A DNA stretch of 64,000 nt. Origin: Oscillospiraceae bacterium. GTDB taxonomy: Bacteria > Bacillota > Clostridia > Oscillospirales > Ruminococcaceae. How positions within the stretch are numbered: the first letter of the stretch is position 1; each line of letters begins with the position of its first letter. The notes beneath the pieces are model-generated. The model ran no database searches, had not been told where the DNA came from, and saw nothing but the letters and a program-made list of their open reading frames with translations. The translations under genes were made by a program, and so were the position numbers. This document shows, piece by piece, positions 43,912 through 50,749 of this stretch. Location of the stretch: positions 248,001-312,000 of the forward strand of contig JAJQBX010000032.1 in the NCBI GenBank assembly GCA_021203065.1, read 5' to 3'.

Positions 43912-44377
43912 CTACGTCCTCCGAAAAGCTCATTTCAAGGGTCACTTCCCCGATTCTATCGGAAGTTACTTTGCGGATTCTGCTTTCATAAGAATCGGAA
44001 TCTCCTGAGATTGTCAGGCTTATTTTACTAATAGATATGCTGTAATCCTCATCAATATTAGTTTCAACCGAGATTTTTTCAACTGGGATGTCGTTTTCTT
44101 TGTATATGAGAAGTATACTGTCGGCGAGCCTTTGCTCAAGTTCACTGAGCACCAGCTCATCATAGCTGTAGTCATATCCATAGAGTAAGTCTGTATCTAA
44201 GTTTTCATCGAAGCTGAATTCAATGTTGAGGACTCCTCCAGCTATTGTGAGTGCAGTCAGTATTGAGATTACCGTCTTCATCTTCTGCCGGAAGCTATCA
44301 GGCGTCAACATCATAACGAGCATATATACAAGAGACAGTATACACACTGTCAAGGTAATATTCTTTACAGCTGTCAT
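43901..44377 (-). CDS. spoIIIAF: Stage III sporulation protein AF
   Basis: This 158-residue protein has two N-terminal membrane segments (about 8-50, with VYMLVMMLTPDSFRQKMKTVISIL) and a soluble domain with a ring-building-motif fold. It overlaps spoIIIAE by four bases and spoIIIAG by 11. It belongs to the SpoIIIA-SpoIIQ secretion-like channel. Confidence 0.92.
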   Translation of the reverse strand: MTAVKNITLTVCILSLVYMLVMMLTPDSFRQKMKTVISILTALTIAGGVLNIEFSFDENLDTDLLYGYDYSYDELVLSELEQRLADSILLIYKENDIPVEKISVETNIDEDYSISISKISLTISGDSDSYESRIRKVTSDRIGEVTLEMSFSEDVDES

Positions 44378-45462
44378 ATGTATGCCTCACTGCCGATAAG
44401 CATTATCATTCCTGTCGAAATCAGGAACATCAGGGCATATATTGTCAGAAGCGTGACGCCGAGCGAATAAACGTCGCCTATTCCTCTCATTAGTGCACTG
44501 AGTCGATATGAGCCGGTTATACTGCAGGTCCAGTCAAGGATTATGAATGTTATTCTGTATACGCACATTGTTATTATCGGAACTGAGAGTATAAGAACGA
44601 TAATAATGATGCCGAGTGCTCCGACAGCTGAACGAAGCGTACCAAGGCTCTGGCTTACTGCCTGATATGATTCGGAAAGTGACATTCCAATCAGTGGTAC
44701 AAAGCTTGATACTAAGTATCTTCCAGCTCGCAGAAGAATGCTGTTGCCTGCTCTTCCTACTGTAGTCTGTAAGCCGATAACACCTACGAACACCGTCATA
44801 ATAACGCCGACGATGTAAGTTAATGCTCGCTTGAGTGTGCCTGTGAGATTCGGTAAATCCGGATTGATGGCTTGTGTGCAAGACATAACAAGCATGCAAA
44901 CTAAAATTGGCTTAAGAACCTGTCCCGCTATAAGTGAAACTGCTTCGGATGCATAGAGAACGAGTGCGTTGTAAGCACCCGCTCCTGCTGTGTTGCCGGA
45001 TGCGGCAGTTATTGCGGCGAAAATAGGAATGTAAGATGCCATGAAGGTCTCCTGAGATTTCATAACGCTGAGCATGTCTGAAAACGACGTAATTATCATC
45101 GGAGTAATGCATAAAAAGCATATGAGTGTGAAAACCTCGCCGTAAATTCCCGAACGCTGAGATATTGACATGACTGCTTCACTTACAAGCGATATGACCA
45201 ATACACAGATGAAGACCTTTGCGGGCTTTTTGAGCGCAGATTTGAATGTTGACGCAAAGTAGTTAAGAAGTGAACCGGCAGAGATGTTTGATACCGATTC
45301 TGGGTCAGATACATCTACACCGTTTTCTTCAAGAAAGTCTCCTGCATCGCCTACTTCAACTTCGCTGAAATCAATTCCGAGTTCGCTTTCATAGTCGGTA
45401 GCGTTGATTCTTATAGGTAATAATATCAGTATAACTGCTAACATAATGATTTTTCTTCCCAT
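44374..45462 (-). CDS. spoIIIAE: Stage III sporulation protein AE
   Basis: This 362-residue polytopic protein has a signal-like N-terminus and about eight membrane segments. The block YIVGVIMTVFVGVIGLQTTV and the region SLLNYFASTFKSALKKP are typical of the family. SpoIIIAE is thought to be the transporter-like part of the channel. It starts three bases after spoIIIAD. Confidence 0.94.
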   Translation of the reverse strand: MGRKIIMLAVILILLPIRINATDYESELGIDFSEVEVGDAGDFLEENGVDVSDPESVSNISAGSLLNYFASTFKSALKKPAKVFICVLVISLVSEAVMSISQRSGIYGEVFTLICFLCITPMIITSFSDMLSVMKSQETFMASYIPIFAAITAASGNTAGAGAYNALVLYASEAVSLIAGQVLKPILVCMLVMSCTQAINPDLPNLTGTLKRALTYIVGVIMTVFVGVIGLQTTVGRAGNSILLRAGRYLVSSFVPLIGMSLSESYQAVSQSLGTLRSAVGALGIIIIVLILSVPIITMCVYRITFIILDWTCSITGSYRLSALMRGIGDVYSLGVTLLTIYALMFLISTGMIMLIGSEAYI

Positions 45463-45465
45463 GCT

Positions 45466-45858
45466 TTATCCTAACTCCAATATGCTTTCAACGGCTTCTA
45501 TAAAGCTTTTGACGAGCGGCAGACAGATAACCGACACTGCAATCCTGCCTGCTATGTCTATAACGCTTGCAAGTGCGCTTTCACCACAATCCCGGCAACA
45601 GGAGGACGAGATTTCGCAGACATAGCATATCCCCAAGACCCGAAAAACTATCGAGATGTATGAGCTGTTGACTTCCGAAATGCTGGCTAAGCTCTCGACC
45701 TCGTATAGCACGTCCGAGATTGTGCCGATAATCGAGAAAGCCACTGCTGCAACACCAGCAATTGTGATGACGATTGCTATGTCTTGATTTGTAGGCTGAA
45801 TTGTCTTTGCAATTATGGCTGTAACTATGCATAATGCCGCTATAGCAAGAATATCCAC
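45466..45858 (-). CDS. spoIIIAD: Stage III sporulation protein AD
   Basis: This 130-residue membrane protein has four hydrophobic segments and the block DIAIVITIAGVAAVAFS, related to SpoIIIAC. The GTG start is 18 bases after spoIIIAC. It is an integral part of the SpoIIIA complex in the outer forespore membrane. Confidence 0.93.
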   Translation of the reverse strand: MDILAIAALCIVTAIIAKTIQPTNQDIAIVITIAGVAAVAFSIIGTISDVLYEVESLASISEVNSSYISIVFRVLGICYVCEISSSCCRDCGESALASVIDIAGRIAVSVICLPLVKSFIEAVESILELG

Positions 45859-45876
45859 GTCCGCTGTCCGTTCTTG

Positions 45877-46071
45877 CTAAAAGCCGAATGCGCTCTTGAC
45901 GGTGTCAAATAGCTCAGCAATTTCGCTCACCAGCATAAGCATAACGACGACTAATCCTGCTATCGTGATCATCAGTGCCTGCTCGTCACGCTCAGAACGC
46001 TTCATAAGCTGACTCAAGACAGCCACGATTATCCCGACTCCTGCAATTTTGAATATCAGATCAACATCCAT
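45877..46071 (-). CDS. spoIIIAC: Stage III sporulation protein AC
   Basis: This 64-residue protein has two membrane segments and the family blocks IFKIAGVGIIVAVL and RDEQALMITIAGLVVVML. It resembles small export-apparatus subunits. It sits eight bases after spoIIIAB. Confidence 0.94.
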   Translation of the reverse strand: MDVDLIFKIAGVGIIVAVLSQLMKRSERDEQALMITIAGLVVVMLMLVSEIAELFDTVKSAFGF

Positions 46072-46079
46072 AAGCTACC

Positions 46080-46568
46080 TCACGTCAATATCAAACATAT
46101 TACAATTCCCGAAAATGCACCGATGCATAAATAAAGCTTTCTTTTGCTCCTTAGCTCGTTTTCAAGAGCTATCCTGCCATTTTTTATCTCTTCAAGTACA
46201 CTTTCAAGCCCTGCTATCTGGGTTTCCGATTCATACATTCCGAGAAAGTCTGCTATTCTCATAAATGCCGATTTAGTGCCCATATCCGCATCCGCAAGTG
46301 ATTTTTCACACGCCGTCAGAAAGCTTTCTGAAAAGCTATCTGAGATCGATGAAAAACATTTACCGTCAAAAGCCCTTGCTTCCGAAAAGCTTCTTTCACA
46401 TAGCTGATAGACGTCATGAGAACCGTACTTAAGGAGTGCTTCCATCTGAAAAATAATGCTTTCAAGCTCTTTTGCAATCTGAATCTTTCGTCTTTCGCAA
46501 TTGATCCAGTCGACAGAAATAAGAGAGCAGGAAATTACAATTGCAGAACACAGAAGGAGTCTAATCAA
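46080..46568 (-). CDS. spoIIIAB: Stage III sporulation protein AB
   Basis: This 162-residue protein has terminal membrane segments (about 1-20 and 145-162) around a helical domain resembling GspF-type proteins. The block KIQIAKELESIIFQMEALLKYG is typical. It overlaps spoIIIAA by eight bases, and with the ATPase it may form the motor-platform part of the channel. Confidence 0.92.
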   Translation of the reverse strand: MIRLLLCSAIVISCSLISVDWINCERRKIQIAKELESIIFQMEALLKYGSHDVYQLCERSFSEARAFDGKCFSSISDSFSESFLTACEKSLADADMGTKSAFMRIADFLGMYESETQIAGLESVLEEIKNGRIALENELRSKRKLYLCIGAFSGIVICLILT

Positions 46569-47463
46569 TTTTTATAATCTCGTATTCGTAATTTTTACCA
46601 AGAACTGCCGCATACTGAAATGCATTTTCTGAAAGCAGAGCCTTGACTATCCGCTTCTTCCCGGCGTCTTCAAAGCTTTCAGAATGAACTGCAGTAATAA
46701 GTGTTACTCCTGAGTGGAGTGCAAATTCAAGTGCTTTAAGCTCTTCATCAGAGCCTATTTCATCCACGACTATCACATCTGGCGACATGACCCTCACTGC
46801 AGTAGAAATACCTACATGCTTAGGATAGCCGACAAATACATCAGTAAGCTCGCCGATGTCGTTCTCTGCCCTGTCCCTGTGAGTTGCAGAGATTTCGTTT
46901 TGTTCGTCTATGAGTGAAATTCTGTATCTCGAGCCTAAGAGTCTGGTTACATCTCTGAGAAGAGTTGTTTTGCCTGATGCGGGAGAGCCTATAATCAGAA
47001 TTCCTGATGGAGGTTGACATCTCTCTATAAGCTTTTGCGCATAGCCGCGCTTTTCTCTTGCTATCCGTATATTCAGAGATGTTACATATTTTATTGTTTC
47101 TACGTATTTGAAGTTGTTTGCGTTTGTTACTGCTGTTCCGCATATTCCTACCCTGTTTCCGCTTCCGACTGTTATGTAACCCATCGACAGTTCCTTTGAA
47201 TAGCTGTGAAGCGAATAGGAAAAAGCGTTTTTGAAAGTGTATTCTATATCAGAAAAGTCTGTGACAAGAGTGAATGCGGAGTCATCTGTAAGCTCACCAT
47301 TTCCAGTCAGAAAACGATTGCCGATATTAGTGGATACTGAGATATGCCGACCCAAACGAAGCCTTATCTCATTTATGGTATCAACGTCAGCTGGAGAAAT
47401 TCTCTCGAACGATTGTCGGAGCTTTGGCTGTAGCAGTTCAATTGCGCTTTTGAATCCGTTCAT
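46561..47463 (-). CDS. spoIIIAA: Stage III sporulation protein AA (ATPase)
   Basis: This 300-residue ATPase resembles secretion ATPases. Walker A is GSPASGKTTLLRD near residue 160, and Walker B is VIVVDEIGSDEELKALEF. An N-terminal domain has EIRLRLGRHISVS. It energises the SpoIIIA-SpoIIQ channel. AAGGAG stands nine bases before the ATG and a sigma-E-like promoter lies 32 bases further upstream, making it the first gene of the operon. Confidence 0.95.
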   Translation of the reverse strand: MNGFKSAIELLQPKLRQSFERISPADVDTINEIRLRLGRHISVSTNIGNRFLTGNGELTDDSAFTLVTDFSDIEYTFKNAFSYSLHSYSKELSMGYITVGSGNRVGICGTAVTNANNFKYVETIKYVTSLNIRIAREKRGYAQKLIERCQPPSGILIIGSPASGKTTLLRDVTRLLGSRYRISLIDEQNEISATHRDRAENDIGELTDVFVGYPKHVGISTAVRVMSPDVIVVDEIGSDEELKALEFALHSGVTLITAVHSESFEDAGKKRIVKALLSENAFQYAAVLGKNYEYEIIKID

Positions 47464-47494
47464 TTACTCTGTCTCCTTTTTCATTGCCTGTCCA

Positions 47495-47523
47495 ATTCTA
47501 TGATTGAAAAACACCCGATATGC
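47495..47523 (-). promoter_or_regulatory. Sigma-E-like promoter of the spoIIIA operon
   Basis: On the minus strand GCATATC and CATAGAAT are separated by 14 bases, close to the Bacillus sigma-E consensus. spoIIIA is sigma-E-dependent in Bacillus, and the -10 octamer equals that of ylbJ here. Confidence 0.7.
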
Positions 47524-47526
47524 TTA

Positions 47527-47895
47527 TCATTTGCAATGCTTTGTGTTAATTCCCTTGATGCCACCAATTACAGCTGAGAGCGTACATGCTACTATTTTCT
47601 CAAAGCATGCGATTGTAAGAGCTTTATTTGCGATGAGGCAGATAATAAGCAGTACGGCGGAAACTATGCCGCTCAGAATCAAGCCTTGAATAAGACCATT
47701 GTTTCTCACAATCTGAGTAGACACATAGCTTGCTAAAAGACACCCTGTTGAGAGTATAAGTGTCCCGGCAATTCCTACTATTTCATCCGGTATGTCAATC
47801 AGAACCATAACTGTACCGAAAATAATTGTATTTGCGAAGGTGAATGCTATCAGCGACAGAACTCCTGCGATTATCCCCTTTTTATAAAACTGCAT
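47527..47895 (-). CDS. TIGR04086 family (YrzE-like) membrane protein
   Basis: This 122-residue protein has four hydrophobic segments and a Lys-rich start, with LVSLIAFTF-like first helix and GIVSAVLLIICLIANK in the third. It matches the small TIGR04086 family, which often lies beside yajC in Clostridia. Function is unknown. Its GGAGGG ribosome site is inside the 3' arm of a 14-bp hairpin. Confidence 0.8.
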   Translation of the reverse strand: MQFYKKGIIAGVLSLIAFTFANTIIFGTVMVLIDIPDEIVGIAGTLILSTGCLLASYVSTQIVRNNGLIQGLILSGIVSAVLLIICLIANKALTIACFEKIVACTLSAVIGGIKGINTKHCK

Positions 47896-47903
47896 AAAGA
47901 AAA

Positions 47904-47940
47904 CCCTCCGAATACTGCTTAGTAAACAGTATTCGGAGGG
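47904..47940 (-). terminator. Strong hairpin between yajC and the TIGR04086 gene
   Basis: CCCTCCGAATACTG and CAGTATTCGGAGGG form a perfect 14-bp stem around a 9-base loop. On the minus strand TTTTCTTT follows, as in a terminator, and the start codon comes right after. The stem holds the ribosome site of the next gene, so it can reduce both transcription and translation of it. Confidence 0.75.
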
Positions 47941-47964
47941 AGATTTGGTTAGAAGTCAGACAAA

Positions 47965-48411
47965 TTATTTCTTTGTCTCTGACTCGGAAGATGTGCTTTC
48001 AGACTTTGAATCATCCTGCTTGTCGGACTTCTTGTCTTTCTTCTTGTCCTTTGCGGGAGCTGACTTGGCATTCTTCTGAGCCGCCGCTTCCTTTTCAGCA
48101 TCAAGATTCTGAGAGATAGCCCAGCGTCTGACTCTGAGTCTGCTTCTGTCGCCGCCGGTTTCAATAACGACGGTTTCTTCCTCAATTTTGCAGATAATAC
48201 CGACAATACCGCCAGCAGTGACAACCTCATCACCGAGCTGGAGATTCTTTCTCATTTCTGCATCCTGCTTGTCCTTCTTTCGCTGAGGTCTTATGAGGAT
48301 GAAGTAGAACGCAACGAGGATTACGACCATCCAGATGATGGATGACCAGCCATAGGCTGAAGTCGTTGTCGATGTATCTGAACTAAGAAGTGTGATTAAA
48401 GCTGTAGACAT
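47965..48411 (-). CDS. yajC: Preprotein translocase accessory subunit YajC
   Basis: This 148-residue protein has one membrane segment (SSIIWMVVILVAFYFILI) followed directly by RPQRKKDK, the YajC hallmark, and a domain with LGDEVVTAGGIVGIICKI. The tail of about 45 residues is a highly charged Lys/Asp/Ser string, longer than usual. The ATG at 48411 is chosen because GGAGGAGG lies just upstream; the longer start would overlap it. YajC associates with SecDF-SecYEG. Confidence 0.92.
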   Translation of the reverse strand: MSTALITLLSSDTSTTTSAYGWSSIIWMVVILVAFYFILIRPQRKKDKQDAEMRKNLQLGDEVVTAGGIVGIICKIEEETVVIETGGDRSRLRVRRWAISQNLDAEKEAAAQKNAKSAPAKDKKKDKKSDKQDDSKSESTSSESETKK

Positions 48412-48455
48412 TATATCCTCCTCCAAGGGTTAATTCGCAGTCTTTGAACCTAAGA

Positions 48456-49838
48456 TCAAAGAGACTTGATGTATTCGTCCATTGCCTTTGCGGCAGTCTT
48501 GCCTGCACCCATTGCAAGGATAACTGTAGCTGCACCAGTAACAGCGTCGCCGCCGGCATAAACGCCCTCCTTGGTGGTGAGCATGTCCTCATTGACAACG
48601 AGGCAACCGTGCTTGTTGGCTTCGAGACCAGCGGTGGTAGAACGGATAAGCGGGTTAGGAGAAGTACCGATGGACATGATGCATGCATCGATCGGAATTG
48701 TGAACTCAGAATCGGGAATAGCCTTTACAGAACGTCTTCCACCTGCATCCGGCTCGCCGAGCTCCATCTTGACGCACTTGATACCGTTTACAGCACCGTT
48801 TTCGTCGCCGAGAATTTCGACAGGATTGTTGAGGAACAAGAACTCGATTCCCTCTTCCTTGGCGTGGTGAACCTCTTCCTTTCTGGCGGGCATTTCAGCC
48901 TCAGAACGGCGATAGATAACGTAAACATGCTCAGCACCCAGACGCATTGCGCAACGGGCAGCATCCATAGCAACGTTACCGCCACCGACAACAGCGACAG
49001 AATTGTACTTGCGTACAGGAGTATCATATTCTTCGAGGTAACCCTTCATAAGGTTGATTCTTGTCAGGTATTCGTTAGCAGAGAATACACCTACGAGCGA
49101 CTCGCCGGGGATATTCATGAAGTTAGGAAGACCTGCGCCTGTTCCAACAAATACAGCCTTGTAGCCCATCTCCATGATTTCGTCGATAGAGAGAATCTTG
49201 CCGATAACCATGTCGGTCTTGATTTCAACGCCCAGAGCTTTAAGGTTGTCAACCTCGTGCTGAACGGTAGCCTTGGGAAGTCTGAATTCAGGAATACCAT
49301 ACATCAGAACACCGCCGGCGGTGTGGAATGCCTCGAAAATGGTTACGCTGTAACCGAGCTTTGCAAGGTCAGCAGCACAGGTAAGACCTGAGGGTCCTGA
49401 ACCTACAACAGCAACCTTGATGCCGTTGGGCTCAGCCTTTTCCTGCTCAAGCTTCTTGTCAGCCATGTAGTCGGCGCAGAATCTTTCAAGCTTACCAATA
49501 GCAACCGGCTCACCCTTGATTCCTCTTACGCACTTGCCCTCGCACTGGCTCTCCTGCGGGCAGACTCTTCCGCTTACTGCGGGAAGACCGTTTGTGGAGG
49601 TTATGATCTTGTAAGCTTCCTCGAAGTTTCCCTCCTTGACCTGAGCCAAGAAGTCAGGAATCTTTACGCTTACGGGGCATCCGCTGACGCAAGGTCTGTT
49701 CTTGCAGTTAAGGCATCTTGCTGCCTCGTTCATTGCTTCCTCGGCTGTATAGCCTAAGCATACTTCTTTAAAGTTTCTTGCCCTTACCTTGGGATCCTGC
49801 TCGGTGATGGGCGTTTTCTGAGCTTGCATATTAGGCAT
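48456..49838 (-). CDS. nfnB: NfnB-type / glutamate synthase small-chain flavoprotein
   Basis: This 460-residue FAD/NADPH protein has an N-terminal pair of iron-sulfur motifs (CLNCKNRPCVSGCP and CPQESQCEGKCV), then VVGSGPSGLTCAADLAK (FAD) and VAVVGGGNVAMDAAR (NADPH). It resembles the GltD-like family. Next to the NfnA-like partner it probably forms the ferredoxin-dependent NADH:NADP oxidoreductase (NfnAB), which bifurcates electrons. No glutamate synthase large chain is nearby. It overlaps nfnA by eight bases. Confidence 0.85.
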   Translation of the reverse strand: MPNMQAQKTPITEQDPKVRARNFKEVCLGYTAEEAMNEAARCLNCKNRPCVSGCPVSVKIPDFLAQVKEGNFEEAYKIITSTNGLPAVSGRVCPQESQCEGKCVRGIKGEPVAIGKLERFCADYMADKKLEQEKAEPNGIKVAVVGSGPSGLTCAADLAKLGYSVTIFEAFHTAGGVLMYGIPEFRLPKATVQHEVDNLKALGVEIKTDMVIGKILSIDEIMEMGYKAVFVGTGAGLPNFMNIPGESLVGVFSANEYLTRINLMKGYLEEYDTPVRKYNSVAVVGGGNVAMDAARCAMRLGAEHVYVIYRRSEAEMPARKEEVHHAKEEGIEFLFLNNPVEILGDENGAVNGIKCVKMELGEPDAGGRRSVKAIPDSEFTIPIDACIMSIGTSPNPLIRSTTAGLEANKHGCLVVNEDMLTTKEGVYAGGDAVTGAATVILAMGAGKTAAKAMDEYIKSL

Positions 49839-50679
49839 GTCTAACCCCTCCTGTTAATCTGCAAATGTGTTCTTTATCGTGAGCTTCCTGCTCTCTGTAA
49901 GCGGAGTTTCTTCTCATAAGCTCGTTGAAGTCAACCTCGAAGCCGTCGAAGTCAGGTCCGTCAACACAGGCATACTTGGTCTTTCCGCCAACAGTAACTC
50001 TGCAGCCGCCGCACATTCCTGTACCGTCAATCATGATAGGATTGAGGGAAACCATAGTCTTGATATTATAAGGACGGGTGACGCCACATACAAACTTCAT
50101 CATCGGGACAGGACCGATAGCGATAACGAGATCATACTGTTCGCCATTGTCAATAAGCTCCTGAAGCTGATTGGTAACAAAGCCCTTCTTGCCATAAGTA
50201 CCGTCATCGGTTGTGATGTAATAATTGTCGCAAACTGCTCTCATCTCGTCTTCAAGAATAACAATGTCCTTGCTTCTGAAACCGGCAATAATGTCTACCT
50301 TAACGCCCATATTGTGAAGAGCCTTTGCGGAAGGATATGCGATAGCGCAACCAACGCCGCCGCCTATAACGCAGGCATGCTTGACGTTTTCGCCAAACTC
50401 GGAAGCAACGCCGAGCGGTCCTACTACGTCGAGGATGCTGTCGCCCTGCTCCATTGTGCCGAGCTGATAGGTGGACTTTCCGACCTTCTGGAAGATGATT
50501 GTGATTGTGCCTTTCTCACGGTCGTAGTCCGCAACGGTCAGCGGGATTCTTTCACCCATTTCGTCAGTTCTGAAAATGATGAATTGACCTGCTTTTACCT
50601 TCTTGGCAATAAGCGGAGCGTCAATCACCATTAACGTAACTGAGTCATTGAGTTCGCGTTTTTCTAAAATTTTATACAC
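49831..50679 (-). CDS. nfnA: NfnA-type ferredoxin/NAD-binding flavoprotein
   Basis: This 282-residue subunit has a ferredoxin-reductase-like FAD domain (IPLTVADYD, GPLGVASEFG), an NAD domain (VIGGGVGCAIAYPSAKAL) and a C-terminal 2Fe-2S motif (GTGMCGGCRV and ACVDGPDF). It matches NfnA/SudB and PyrK-related proteins. The GTG at 50679 is chosen because AAAGGAGG lies eight bases upstream; a longer open frame to 50898 enters the neighbouring gene. A strong promoter precedes it. Confidence 0.87.
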   Translation of the reverse strand: MYKILEKRELNDSVTLMVIDAPLIAKKVKAGQFIIFRTDEMGERIPLTVADYDREKGTITIIFQKVGKSTYQLGTMEQGDSILDVVGPLGVASEFGENVKHACVIGGGVGCAIAYPSAKALHNMGVKVDIIAGFRSKDIVILEDEMRAVCDNYYITTDDGTYGKKGFVTNQLQELIDNGEQYDLVIAIGPVPMMKFVCGVTRPYNIKTMVSLNPIMIDGTGMCGGCRVTVGGKTKYACVDGPDFDGFEVDFNELMRRNSAYREQEAHDKEHICRLTGGVRHA

Positions 50680-50713
50680 GGTTAGTCCTCCTTTGGAAAC
50701 CTTATTACTTGCT

Positions 50714-50742
50714 ATTATACAACATACATCGCATAATTTCAA
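50714..50742 (-). promoter_or_regulatory. Sigma-A promoter of nfnA-nfnB
   Basis: On the minus strand TTGAAA and TATAAT are separated by 17 bases, with TG one base before the -10. It lies 35 bases upstream of the nfnA GTG. Confidence 0.8.
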
Positions 50743-50749
50743 GTATTTT

